NCBI GenBank assembly: GCA_009746045.1
Contig: RPFO01000065.1
Coordinates: 1,389,924-1,453,923, forward strand
Direction of reading: 5' to 3'
DNA: 64,000 bases
Origin: Mesostigma viride
Lineage: Eukaryota; Streptophyta; Mesostigmatophyceae; Mesostigmatales; Mesostigmataceae
Numbering within the stretch: the stretch's first letter is position 1; each line of letters starts with the position of its first letter. Both the position numbers and the translations under genes were made by a program. The notes beneath the pieces were generated by a model. It was not told the origin of the DNA, searched no databases, and saw only the letters and a program-made list of their open reading frames with translations. Positions 1-10,394 of this stretch are shown here, one piece after another.

Positions 1-8
1 GCGTCCAC

Positions 9-530
9 AGTTATTCTAGGGCTTCAGGCCTAGACTATCAGTACACGTGGCGTTGTCCCCGTCTCCCAAGTGGGATACGGACATGGACGGTGGTGTAGTA
101 CACTGGACATATCTCTACTATAGGGTTTAGATCCGCACGTGCCACATTGGGCACGTGGGTGCTAGATATTAGCACTGAGATATGTAGGGCACACGCACGT
201 GGGTACTCACGTGGTAGGGTTATGAGCTGTGAGGCAGACCACAAGGTGGGCTGCAGTGCTAGTCCTGTACGGAGGTCCTAGGGGAGGTCCAGGACCATCC
301 ACGTAGTGCTGTTAGGCAGTCGTTGCCTGTGGGCATCGTATCAGTCCTAGCTGGAGTAGATCTAGCTGGACGGAGCCAGCACCTCATTGGTTAGCACTAG
401 TGCAGGATAGCCAGGTTACCCTAACCTACGTGCCCATGCAATCCAGCTTGGCAAGCTTGCATGGATTGATATATGCCAGCCATTGCATAATCCAACACAC
501 GTTCGCTTTCATCGCACAAGTGCATTAACT
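9..530 (+). repeat. 5' LTR of element A
   Basis: 522 bp, begins AGTTATTCTAGG and ends GCATTAACT, so the termini form a short inverted repeat AGTTA/TAACT rather than TG/CA. Differences from the 3' LTR include two-base indels near 120, 281 and 456 and substitutions near 237 and 411. No TGG-type primer-binding site follows directly; the 48-nt leader (531-578) is AT-rich. Confidence 0.93.
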
Positions 531-578
531 TGCATTATTAAAAACTCTCAGTTTTTTATACTCTACTATCTTCCTACA

Positions 579-1791
579 ATGTCGAACGTTTCTGATCACG
601 AGGGTTCTTCCTCGTCGAGCCTCTCGCCTTTGTCCGAGGATTTGGACTACCGTGCCGCCGTGAGGGGCAGGCAGGCGAGAGGAGACCACGCTGGCAGCGA
701 TGCCGGCAGTGGTCGAGAGTCCTCGGACGAGGACCCGCGGTACATTGGTCCGCTGGCGACAAAACCGCCAGTGTACAATGTCTGGCGACCCAATGCGCCA
801 CCGGCAGAAGGGCAGCCCACGGCACCCGAGATGGCAACGGGGCCGGGGAGGGTGGTGCAGCACTTGGGGGTCTTCCCGTCGGATGGTTACGACGAGGATG
901 AAGACTACGTTGATCTCGAGCTTCCCGCGAACAAGGCGAAGCGAGAGGAGAAGCTGCGCCGGGAGGCCGAGCGTGTTCGGGAGGAGGCTCAGCTGCGCCG
1001 GGAGCTGGAGCAGCAGCGCGAGCTGGAAGCACAGCGAGAGGCGCAGCTGCGTGCAGAAAACGAGATGGACAGGATCGCCCGGGAGCTCGCGGAACGGCAA
1101 CGGGAGCGGGATCGGGTGGTTCGGGCAGGCTTGCGCGGGGGCGCGGCAGGTGCGCGCGAGGCGCCTCCTTACGTGCTGCGCAAGAAGAGCGAGCTATTTA
1201 CCTTTGCTTGCCGGCGCACCGCTCGCCACTTTCGGCGTATGGCCGGCGAGGTCTTGCAGGAAACGGACTCTTCGGTCGAGATGCTGGCCGGGGAGCGAGG
1301 TGAGGACCTGGTTCTGATGGACCCGGCCATGGTCGAGGCGGAGCGACTGGCCAAGATTGACTATGCCCGGCATTGCCAGCGCAAGGCAAAGAGGGCGATG
1401 GCCAGGTCCATGGCGGAGAATAGCTCGGCACGGGAGCGTGCGGCCAGGGAGGCACAGCACGTACCGGGAACTGCGCCGACTGCGGGCAAAGGCGCACGCA
1501 GCAACGGAGAAGACCCGGCGCCATCAGGCGCGCTTGGAAGCGGCCATGAAGCGGTCGGAGGCGGCGATGGCGGCGATGGTGGGCCCGGCCCGGAGGGAGC
1601 AGGAGGCACGGCTGGCGCGGAAGAGCCGGAGGAATGCACGCGCCCTGGACAGGCGCATGCGCAAGGAGGAGCGGGCACTCCGCCGGTATCAGGAGGCGGC
1701 CCGGACCTGGGCGCTGCAGGGCGAATTTGGCGATGCCATTCGCTTTTGTCTAATCACCAAGAAAATGTCCTCAAATGAGGACATTTTCTAG
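579..1791 (+). pseudogene. ORF1 of element A, coiled-coil protein upstream of gag
   Basis: The first ATG after the LTR is at 579. The N-terminus is serine- and acid-rich, followed by a long charged coiled coil (about codons 125-185, rich in R, E, Q and L) and a basic region. The frame starting at 579 stays open to 1778, but from about 1455 the protein-like heptad composition continues in the +1 frame, which ends at the TAG at 1789-1791. I read this as a one-base indel near 1455; a programmed shift is possible but unsupported. I do not recognise a domain. Elements B and C carry an ORF in the same position, so it belongs to the family. The end of the ORF lies within a perfect hairpin (1764-1789). 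Confidence 0.6.
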
Positions 1792-3482
1792 CATGGATAC
1801 CATTTGTAATAACTAACACATGTCAACACATCCACGGGTACGGCATGGAACCATGTTCATTTATGATATGTTCAAGAGTTGCAATGCTTAACATCCATGA
1901 AATATGCTCATTGTATAATTGTTTACGATTTATGAATGCAAGGGGGTCGCTCCGCGAGTGACCAAATAGCACTCAAGTCAACAATATGCCAAGAAAGAAG
2001 GCATGGCCAGGTCATGGCTGGTCCTGAAAATGCACCCATGGTGCCCACAACATGTCTATGTTACACCCTCGCAGTCCTAGACCCTGCAGCCTGCCAGGGG
2101 GGGGCACAAAATGAACTGGCAGCCAGGGACCCTGGTGCAGGCCAAACAGCAGGTGTAAAGCTAGCTCAGTCCAAAGAGTGAAATATGATGCAAATACTTG
2201 CCAAGGTTAGGTCCATGATCGTTAGTAGAGGCTTGGCTGCCACCACGGTGCTAAACCATCATGTTGAACCCTTACGTTATATATGAAACATATACTGCAA
2301 AGAGGCACAAGTTGTAACACAAGCACAATGTAAACATGACAAGCTCAAGTTTCCAAGCCAGTCTTGATCACTTGGACATGAGTTGAAGCATTAGAAACAT
2401 ATGGGCAACATACCAGCAAGCCTTGAAAAACTTCTCAGCAACAAGGCAGTATATGTGATGAATCAAACTACCACATCGCAATTAAGCACAGCGACTTCTA
2501 CTTGCTGCTGTTTTGATAACGCAAGGCCGTTTACCTTTTCAGTGACGCAACGGGAAAAGAAAGTACCGCCCAGCAAACTTCCGTTATCCCCCGGACATAA
2601 ACGTAATCAAAACCACGAAGTTGGGCATTGAAAGCAACCGGAATTATCACGTCTGCGGGAGTTATAGGTTACAATCCGCTTACTTAGAAGGATGCGGTTG
2701 AGAATGACAGCCGGATCCTTGTTCTTTACGTGCGCCCAGGCCGCCAGCTGCGCGGGCCAGCTCAAGAAATATATATTAAAGGACGGTGACGCGTGGGAAG
2801 CACGAAGCCTTGCGGCAAAAGAAAAATATGGCTCGCGCTCGCCCTGGTTTTCGCCAGGCGCGACTGCGACATCACGACGAAAAAATAGAGACTCTTTGAC
2901 GCATGCAACTGCCCAGGTCCCTCTTCTCCCCATGTCGCCCATAAGCCCAGAAGCGTACCATAACCCATACTCGCGATATCCGCAGCGCCTGGGCGGAAAA
3001 AGAAATTGTAAAACCGAACTGCGAACTGACCTATCATGGGATCTACGTAGCTCTCAGATTTTCTTCAACAATGCCAAAATCCGTTCATGAACAAAATTTT
3101 CGACATATACAAAGCACCTGCACGTGAAGAATAGCATCTTCGAAATCACTAGATGACGATCTAAAATGCTGTCTTCGTCCGGGGCAAAATAATGCCCTAT
3201 AACATTCAGGCAAGCCTCGGAACTGGCACGACCCCATAGCCGCCACTCGACAAAACACTCGATTGCATTGCGATGTTCTTGCTATTGTAGGTACTTTTCG
3301 TCGCCTCATATTTTCCAGGTACGGTCGACCCCTGTCGACCCCAGGGGCTTGGCGCGCTCAGTACCTATCCCAGTTTCGCGCCAAAACCCACCAAGTGACC
3401 CTAGGACCAAATTTGGCGCCAAAACCGCGCCCCTGACCCCCCCCGTCTCAAACGAGGACTATGTCCTCAAATGAGGACATTT
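1764..3482. other. 1.7-kb non-coding segment bounded by two copies of one palindrome
   Basis: A perfect inverted repeat (12-bp arms, 2-nt centre AA; core TCCTCAAATGAGGA) at 1764-1789 recurs as a 20-bp version at 3463-3482. The 1.67 kb between has no recognisable gene: AT-rich DNA, then a GC-rich stretch with repeated GCGCCAAA motifs (3380-3430). It separates ORF1 from the gag frame. It may be an inserted sequence or part of the element's normal leader. I see no clear transposon termini inside it. Confidence 0.5.
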
Positions 3483-4896
3483 GGTTTTTGGACACTTTGA
3501 GCGCGGGTTGGCGCCCCACGAGCCGGTGCCAGAAGACGCGGTCCTGGAGTTCATGCGTACACCGCAGCCAGACCGAGCAAGGCGAGGAGCGGCTTTGCTG
3601 CAAGCGCGCCAGCGAGTAATCGCTGGTGCAGACACCCCTTACCCACCACCCCCCACACCCACACACCATGTGCAGACCGACACGGACCTCGAGCTGGATC
3701 GCATTGCCGCACTGCTACACCAGGAGCTGGATACAGCGGAGGCCAACCCGGCCAAGCGGGCGCGGGCAGCAGAGGCAGTAGAGCAACTGCTCGGGGCCGC
3801 CAAGAAGGTTCGCCAAGGAAAGTGGCAGGAGGGGTGTGGACCATCGTCTTCACACCAGCGGTCGCATCCAGAGGAGGATGGCGACGAGGGGAAGGACGGG
3901 GGAGCACCAGGGGGAGGGGCACCCTCAAGCACCGGGGGTATGGCGGGCGGCAACAACGCTGGAGCGACAACCCAGCAGCATCAGCCGCCACAGCAGCAGC
4001 AGCAGCAGCAGCGGCAGCACCAGCAACAGCAACCGCAGCAGCAGCAGCAGCAGCAGCAGCAACCCCAACCACAAGCGACAGTCGCTGTACCACAGTGACC
4101 CAGGTTTGATGCATCACGTAGGGAGGATAGGATTACCTTCCCAGGTCTAGCTGAGGGGTTTGTGCAGGAGGATGCACTTGAGTTCCTTTTCAAAATAGAA
4201 CATTCCTGGTCCCATGACAAAATCCGTGATTGGTTTCCTGCTTTTAGGGTGTCTAACAAGGTACACCAATCTGCACCTAGCATAAAGCAAATGGTACAGA
4301 TGTATGAGAGGAAAGCCAGCACACCTGGGGCAGAGGAGGTGCAAGTCTTCACAGACTTCATAGCAGACCTAAAAGGGTTGTTGACTAAGGGTGAACACCT
4401 GCAGGCTATCAAGGGGTTCAACTGGTTGGCCTCGTACAAAGTCAATAAGTCTGATTACGTACGTGACAACAAGCAGTATGTCCTGTATATAGACAGGGAC
4501 GAGAAGCTGAAGAAATTAAACTCCAAGTACCTAGTCAATACCTGGCTCACCAAAGCTGAACTGGACAAGAACACCAATGCAGTCCTGCTGGCTGGCCTTA
4601 AAGACAAGTGGGATGACTTCAGGGGGGCAATGTTGTTTATTCAGCAGAGCTTAGAACCCTTCTCCACTGTCAAGGAAGCCAAGGTCAACAAGGTGCAAGG
4701 GGGGGGAAATCAGGAAGGCGCAGGTCCTAGCAGGAAGAAGCTAATCAAGGCGGTGGTGGCTCAGGTCAAGGCAGTGTTCAAGGGTGCCCAGCATGGTAAA
4801 AAGGCAGGGGGGTCATCCAAGCAGCAGGGTAAGTCAGACAAAGGGGGGAAGGGGAACCCAGGCATTAAGGCAGGGTCCTCCCATGCAGGGGCCTAG
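3481..4896 (+). pseudogene. gag-like ORF of element A with one in-frame UGA
   Basis: One frame is open from 3481 to the TAG at 4894-4896 except for a single TGA at 4096-4098. The first part is charged, then glutamine-rich (CAG/CAA tract at about 3979-4074). The second part (4099-4896) is a helical gag-like domain comparable in position and composition to the gag ORFs of B and C, ending in a basic K/G/Q-rich tail. There is no ATG near the start of the frame, which opens after a stop inside the palindrome at 3463-3482. The UGA may be a mutation or a readthrough site. Nucleocapsid-type zinc knuckle coding follows in another frame. Confidence 0.7.
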
Positions 4897-5188
4897 TCAG
4901 AAAGGTAAGCCTCATGACTCCACTTTGTATTGCACCAGATGCTCGTGCAAGGGGCACGAAAGGGATGATTGCTGGAAGGGCAAACCTGAACATGGATCTG
5001 ATGTTGATGTGTGCCCAGGTTGCTGGGAGCCACGCCACCCGTTACCTGCAGGGGGACGCCGCAACAAGCCCAGGAAGGGAGCCACAGCGGGGCGCCCCTC
5101 TAAGCAAGCCAGCACTCAGGACGACTGTAAGTCTCCTGTACCCTGGTTTTCAATGGCCGTGTACCTCAATCTGCTCTGTGTTGCCTGA
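4784..5188 (+). pseudogene. zinc-knuckle (nucleocapsid) part of element A gag
   Basis: This frame overlaps the end of the gag frame in the +1 register and encodes a CCHC knuckle, C-T-R-C-x4-H-x4-C (about 4930-4971), followed by a second cysteine pair CPGC. CCHC knuckles bind nucleic acid during packaging of retroelement RNA. In B and C the knuckle also lies at the end of gag, so the register change here marks an indel near 4880 or a frameshift site. Confidence 0.7.
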
Positions 5189-6143
5189 CAGTGAGGAAGT
5201 GGACTGGGACCTGGCTTATGACATGACATTAGCACAGGTGGCCCAAGATCCCACTATAGCCTCCTTAGACGCTGCAGCAGATAAGGTTATTTCCTATGCC
5301 AGGTTAGCCCAACAGCTACACAAGGCAATGGGGCATGAGGCAGTGGCAGAAAGGCTGGCCAACAAAATTGATGGCCGTGACCTGGAACAGATGTGCAGGC
5401 ATGTCAGGAAGCACTGTGAAGCGTGCCAACTGCATGCACCTAAACCCAAGAGATGGCATGTGGCCACCCCACCACTGGCTAGAGGAAAGCTAGTAGGGGA
5501 TGTGATACACGTGGTGAAGGACACGGTGTATTACTTGGTCCTAAAAGATGCCTGGTCTAGGTTTGTGGTGATAGAACCCTTGCCAGGCATGGCCAATGAA
5601 CAACTGCACAGAGCCCTGCTGATTGCACTAGCACGGTATCATCCTCAGGAAAAATTAATGCTGGATCAGCAGTTCACGTGGATACAAGATTATCCTGATC
5701 TGCCCAAGATAGACATTGCTGGGGCTCAAGATCATGAACGCCAGGGGATGATTGAACGTACCATGCGTGCTATCAGGGACCTAATAAAGAAAAATGAGTC
5801 CAGGACAGCAGAGTCTGGGAGCTATGCTGATAGGACAGCGTGGGCAGCTGAGGTGTGCAGAACTCTGAACACCAAACCCCTCATGTCTTCTCCTTTTGGT
5901 GAAATCACATCAATTGGCCTGCAATCAGGTAGCTACTCTCAGGAGGTACTAGACCACTACAACACGCAAAGGCAACACTTGGCCAAGTTGCTGGCAAAAA
6001 AGGATAAAAGTAATGCCAGGCCTGTGTTTGAAGTGGGGGATCAGGTACTCTACTATAGGGAGGGGAAGGGAACAAAGCCCACTCTGGTAGATGGCATGGT
6101 CCAGCTGAAATCATCAGGTTGTCAGAAACAGGTGACACGGTGA
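5170..6143 (+). pseudogene. integrase of element A
   Basis: The frame encodes an HHCC zinc-binding domain (L-H-K-A-M-G-H near 5319 and C-E-A-C near 5418), then a DDE core: D in G-D-V-I (near 5500), D in M-L-D-Q-Q-F (near 5662) and E in M-I-E-R-T-M (near 5752). The second D and the E are 30 residues apart, shorter than the D-x35-E usual in integrases. The C-terminal region continues after about 6110 in another frame, so this copy is broken there. The protein would insert the cDNA into the chromosome. Confidence 0.85.
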
Positions 6144-7099
6144 CTATTCAGCATCACAGAGAGCGAATGGTTGGCAAGCATAGACTGAAGCTTTATTACC
6201 CTCCTTTGGCAGACGTGTCAGGGGTAGAATTCTTGGACATGGATTCAGAGCCTCAGTCTGGTGGGTTGGTCTCACCCAGTGAATTGGCCAGGGACATAGC
6301 TGATGCAAGCAACACAACCATAGACGCTCCTGTGTTCCTCAGTGGTGCAGCCCCACCACAGCCCAACGGTCCACCTGGGCAGGAGGAACGTGCACTGGAT
6401 GAGCAGCAGGTCGCTCCTCCCTCATCTCAGGAACAGCCACACGAAGCAGCAGATCCTGTTGTCCCCAGGAATAAATTTGCTGAGGCTCTAAAAGCTCTAC
6501 ATAGAGCACACACTGCCAAGGCACAAATGGCAGCAGGTGCAGCACAAGTCAATGCTGTGGGTGAATCTAACCAGGATCCCAGTATTCTGGCAGTAGACAC
6601 ACAGGCACAGGTGAGCATCATCAGTGCACAAGCTGTATCTGGCCTAAGTCTGCAACGCTCGCCCTGGGCTAGAGTGTCAGATTTTTCAGGCAAAACAAAA
6701 ATGGCAGTCAAAGGCCAAGTGCTAATTCCCATTCTGGGTGTGCCCACTCCCTTCCAGGTAGTAGAGGGCTACAAGGGGAATGCACTGCTGGGGGAACCAT
6801 TTGTCTCATACCCTGGAGTAGTCATCTCAGCTGGGAGGTTGAGCGTGACTGGGGTGGGGCAGGTCACCCTGGACCATTTCAAAATTCCTTTAACACAGAT
6901 CAGTGATGGCCTGGAAGCAGCCATCAATGCTGTCAACATAAAATACCTCCCAGGTCAGGAACCCTGTGTTGATTCCCTCATTCATTCTCAGAAGTACACC
7001 CCTCTGCGTTTGGGCTTGGTAGATGGGACATTGCGTCCATGTCTCCCTTGTCCTATGATGATGTGGTCAAAGACTGTCAAACGCAGATTGGTTTTCTGA
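6119..7099 (+). pseudogene. integrase C-terminus and retropepsin-like domain of element A
   Basis: The frame begins with the end of integrase and a proline/glutamine-rich linker, then a retropepsin-like domain from about 6580: D-T-Q-A in place of D-T/S-G-A (about 6595), V-S-D-F-S-G, a hydrophobic V-x-G-Q-V-L-I-P-I-L-G strand, and a L-L-G-E-P-F turn (about 6787) where retropepsins have I-L-G-x-D/N-F-L. The domain lies after integrase and before RT, unlike copia elements where it precedes integrase. The same order occurs in B and C. The glycine of the catalytic triplet is replaced, so activity is uncertain. Confidence 0.75.
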
Positions 7100-8589
7100 A
7101 ATGGATGGAAGCCTTTAACAGGGCTAGAGAGGAATGGGTTTGTCCTGATCCACGTAGTAAGTCCCAGGTACCACCTGTAACACCGATTGAGGCACTGCCA
7201 CAAGGGGCCAGAAAGCTCAGACTGAAGTTTGTCTGCAAGCATAAACCCCAGGCAGATGGGACACCTCCCATTTTTCATGCCAGACCTTGTGTCACGGAGT
7301 TCAGGGGCTCCACTGAGCTAACAGAGGCTGAACTGTATACCCCTGGTATTCAGCAGACGTCTCTTAAGGTCCTGTTGGCCACTTTCCTTCACCATCTGAA
7401 TGCTGGTAAGGACTACGTGTGTAAAGCCACTGACATTAAACGAGCCTTCCTTAAAGGCAACCCTGACATAGCCCAAAAGGTGTGGAGGGGTCAAGTCTAT
7501 GTGGTAAACACTCCCAAAGTCTGGTCTGGGGACATCAAGGAACCTCACTAAGGCCTAACTTGGGGGTAGAAGGGCTTCAGTCAGCACCTAAAATTTTTAG
7601 GCTGTCTGCCCAAGAGGTCTTCCTGAAGCTGGGGGCCCAGTATGATGATATTGACCCTTGTTTCTTCACCATCCCTCATCCTGCTGGTATGATGATGTTT
7701 GTGTGGCATGGGGATGATCAGCTCATTACTGGTCCCAGGGCAGCTGTGGAGGATTTCATTGCTCAAGTGTCTGCTAGCTTTGAATTAGGCAAGCAGCTGG
7801 AGCTGGGGAAAGATCCTGTCAAGTTCTGTGGCATCATTCTGAACCTGTTTAAGGAGCAGAAGGAGTGGGTGTGTTCTCTCAAAGCATCCCCTGAATGTCA
7901 TGTCTTGCAAAGATGTTCTCCCTCTGACATCACTCCTGATCTCTGTCCCACTATTAGGGGTAAGCTAGGTTGGCTGTGTGCCACTTGTGCTCCTCATCTG
8001 GCAGTGGTCAGCAGAGTGGATGATGATGTCCTCATGGAGGTGGGTCTAGGGCTATTAAACAGGTGTTGCATGATGGCCCTCCCCTTATTCTTCATGCCTT
8101 GGATCTGTTCCAACCCATCCACATCACATGCATGATGGACAGTTCCATGGAGTCACGGGTAGTCACTAAGGTACAAGCCAGAGAGGCAGGTCTATTTATG
8201 TTGTCTAACCCCACTGGCAAGCAATCTTTGGTTTCCTGGTTCAGCAGACTCCACAAGCGCAAGGCAGTCAGCAGCAATGTAGCAGAATGTCGTGCTGTGG
8301 TTCATCTGTGTTGCATGCCAGGTACTTGAACCATCTGCTGGTGTGGTTGCAGCATCAGGCTGGTAGTTATGCTGGTGTCAAATCCCATCTGCTGACTGAC
8401 AGTCAATCCCTTCTCTCTTTCCTGGACAACCCCTTGGCTGTGCACACCGATTTGGACTGGATTGTCCTTAAGCAGGAGTGTACCTATCTGGAGTCCAAGA
8501 CTCACATCAGAGACCCTGACAATGCAGCAGATGCACTCACAAAAGTGCCCAAGCTGCAGGGCCTCAGTATAGAGTCCTATACACGCTGA
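7039..8589 (+). pseudogene. reverse transcriptase and RNase H of element A, in three frames
   Basis: Three successive frames cover a copia-type RT and RNase H. 7039-7551 holds the fingers and T-D-I-K-R-A-F-L-K-G (first catalytic Asp). 7560-8135 holds the palm with W-H-G-D-D-Q-L-I (about 7704-7727), then the connection. 8063-8589 holds RNase H: M-D-S-S-M-E-S-R, A-E-C-R-A, L-T-D-S-Q-S and N-A-A-D-A-L-T-K supply the D, E, D, D residues. The breaks near 7540 and 8080 inactivate this copy unless they are sequencing errors. Confidence 0.85.
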
Positions 8590-8992
8590 TGAACCCGTAT
8601 AACGGCAGAGGGTGAAGTGCCTCAGCCTAGGGTTGTTAGCACCAGATAGGAGGGTGGTCATGGGGTGGCAGGGACTGAAGTGTCCACCCGTAAGACTCTC
8701 TTTGCGTCATTAAAGATTGAGGTCAGAAGGGTCCTCCTTTATTGATGGCTTGTTCTTTGTCAATAAAACGTGTGGTCTATTTTTTCTGACAATGGTTTTC
8801 CCAACACAGGCATCCAACCAGTGGGATGTTATATCCAACACGGAGGAGCTATGGGCGCTTTTAATAATGCATCTCTTTCAGTGTTCTGGTTGTCCCTGTG
8901 GGGAACCTTGTTTATCAGCAGTAGGTTGGCATATATGAGTGGGTTGTGGGAAGAGTCTTCCCCTAACTCCCCAAAAGAAAAGTAATAATGGG
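8590..8992 (+). other. 3' untranslated region and polypurine tract of element A
   Basis: No ORF of note. A purine-rich run (AAAAGAAAAGTAATAATGGG) ends immediately before the 3' LTR and fits a plus-strand priming tract. Confidence 0.6.
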
Positions 8993-9516
8993 AGTTATTC
9001 TAGGGCTTCAGGCCTAGACTATCAGTACACGTGGCGTTGTCCCCGTCTCCCAAGTGGGATACGGACATGGACGGTGGTGTAGTACACTGGACATATCTCT
9101 ACTAGGGTTTAGATCCGCACGTGCCACATTGGGCACGTGGGTGCTAGATATTAGCACTGAGATATGTAGGGCACACGCACGTGGGTACTCACGTGGTAGG
9201 GTTATGAGCTGTGAGGCAGACCACAAGGTGGGCTGCGGTGCTAGTCCTGTACGGAGGTCCTATAGGGGAGGTCCAGGACCATCCACGTAGTGCTGTTAGG
9301 CAGTCGTTGCCTGTGGGCATCGTATCAGTCCTAGCTGGAGTAGATCTAGCTGGACGGAGCCAGCACCTCATTGGTTAGCACTAGTGCAGGATAGCTAGGT
9401 TACCCTAACCTACGTGCCCATGCAATCCAGCTTGGCAAGCTTGCATATGGATTGATATATGCCAGCCATTGCATAATCCAACACACGTTCGCTTTCATCG
9501 CACAAGTGCATTAACT
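8993..9516 (+). repeat. 3' LTR of element A
   Basis: 524 bp, begins AGTTATTCTAGG and ends GCATTAACT, followed by the duplication TCCAC at 9517-9521. Pairs with 9-530. Confidence 0.93.
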
Positions 9517-9861
9517 TCCACACCCACTGGGAACGACTCCCATGCAGTGGCGAGGGTCAGCGCGCACAAGCGGCGGCACTGCTTGTTGAGCTTGTGGGAT
9601 GAGGACCGCCCCTTAGCCAAGCAGCCCAACGCCGCGGTGGAGTCCACCAACCTCACCACCCGCTTGCCTCGGTTTGCCAAGCTGCGCGCACTCCTCTCCA
9701 CGCCCGGCCCTTCACTGCAGCCCGCACCTCCTTCTCGTTGATGTGCATCCCCGGATCCCGCCAACGACTCCTCACCCCAACCCGCCATTGCTGGCTAGTG
9801 ATTGCTTGTTGCGCCCGCGCGCTCAGTGGCCTAGGGCCGGGCAGCGTATGCCACCTCGCTT
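9517..9861 (-). pseudogene. RNase H-like end of retroelement E, cut by element A
   Basis: On the minus strand the sequence reads L-V-D-S-T-A-A-L-G-C-L-A-K-G-R-S-S-S followed by an A-x4-W-E-S-F-P-V strand, the pattern of an RNase H domain with its DS-x-A-A motif. Element A inserted in the last strand, so the rest of E would resume at 8-1 and beyond the left window edge. The frame is disturbed by a short (TTAA) tract belonging to the neighbouring LINE insertion. Confidence 0.6.
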
Positions 9862-10394
9862 AATTAATTAATTAATTAAACTCGTGCTCCCGTTGGGGAG
9901 TCACGGAGCACCGAAGTGCTTTTAATCCCTGTGTGTGCACTACAGGAGAAAGGGCAGAGACCCCCAGTCTCCTTCATGCCAAAGGCATGCCACAGCTGCA
10001 ATCGGGCGCGGCTAGCTAAAAGGACAGGCTAACGATCCGGCAAACTGTGGGTGCAATAAGACCCATGTGAGCATATCATAGCAAGGAGCGTGGGCAAGTA
10101 ATCTGAACATAGCCAGGGCGTAGCATGGCTGTACTAGGACTAGGCTAAGGCTATGGCTGGTTGTGTACCGTGCGTTGGCGGCACGTGACTAGGTGTGTTG
10201 GCACAGCTAGGCAACATTCTAGGCATGGCTGCCTTAGCGGCAGTGACGCCAATGGTTACAAGCTAGGGCTATTGCTATTCTAGCCCGCTGGGGGCGTCCA
10301 CATCTTGTGGTTGATCATCAGGTCCCCGCCCCTCCAGTACACCTTGGGCTTCTGGGGGTCCTGCTTATGGCGGAGGTATTCCGGCCACAGGTCG
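9862..10394 (-). mobile_element. 5'-truncated LINE insertion (ORF1 tail plus 3' UTR)
   Basis: The 12-bp sequence GCCACCTCGCTT lies at 9850-9861 and again at 10395-10406, a target duplication of LINE-like length. On the minus strand the insert starts inside a LINE ORF1 C-terminal domain (L-W-P-E-Y-L, V-Y-W-R-G-G-D-L-M-I-N), continues with about 400 nt of 3' UTR and ends with a (TTAA)n tail at 9861-9880. The 3' end resembles that at 58880-58935 (CTCCCAACGGAG, then TTAA repeats). Removing the insert joins two parts of E in frame at S-E-V-A. Confidence 0.75.

Larger units (their letters stand above)
9..9516 (+). mobile_element. LTR retrotransposon A (divergent Ty1/copia-like), complete but frameshifted
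   Basis: Near-identical direct repeats at 9-530 and 8993-9516 flank a 8.5-kb interior. The 5-bp sequence TCCAC occurs just before the left repeat (4-8) and just after the right one (9517-9521), so this is one insertion with its target duplication. Interior order is ORF1, gag with zinc knuckle, integrase, retropepsin-like domain, RT, RNase H. Integrase before RT places it near Ty1/copia; the protease position does not fit that group. The reading frame changes several times, so the copy is probably not autonomous although its LTRs differ only at a handful of positions. It lies inside the RNase H region of element E. Confidence 0.93.
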
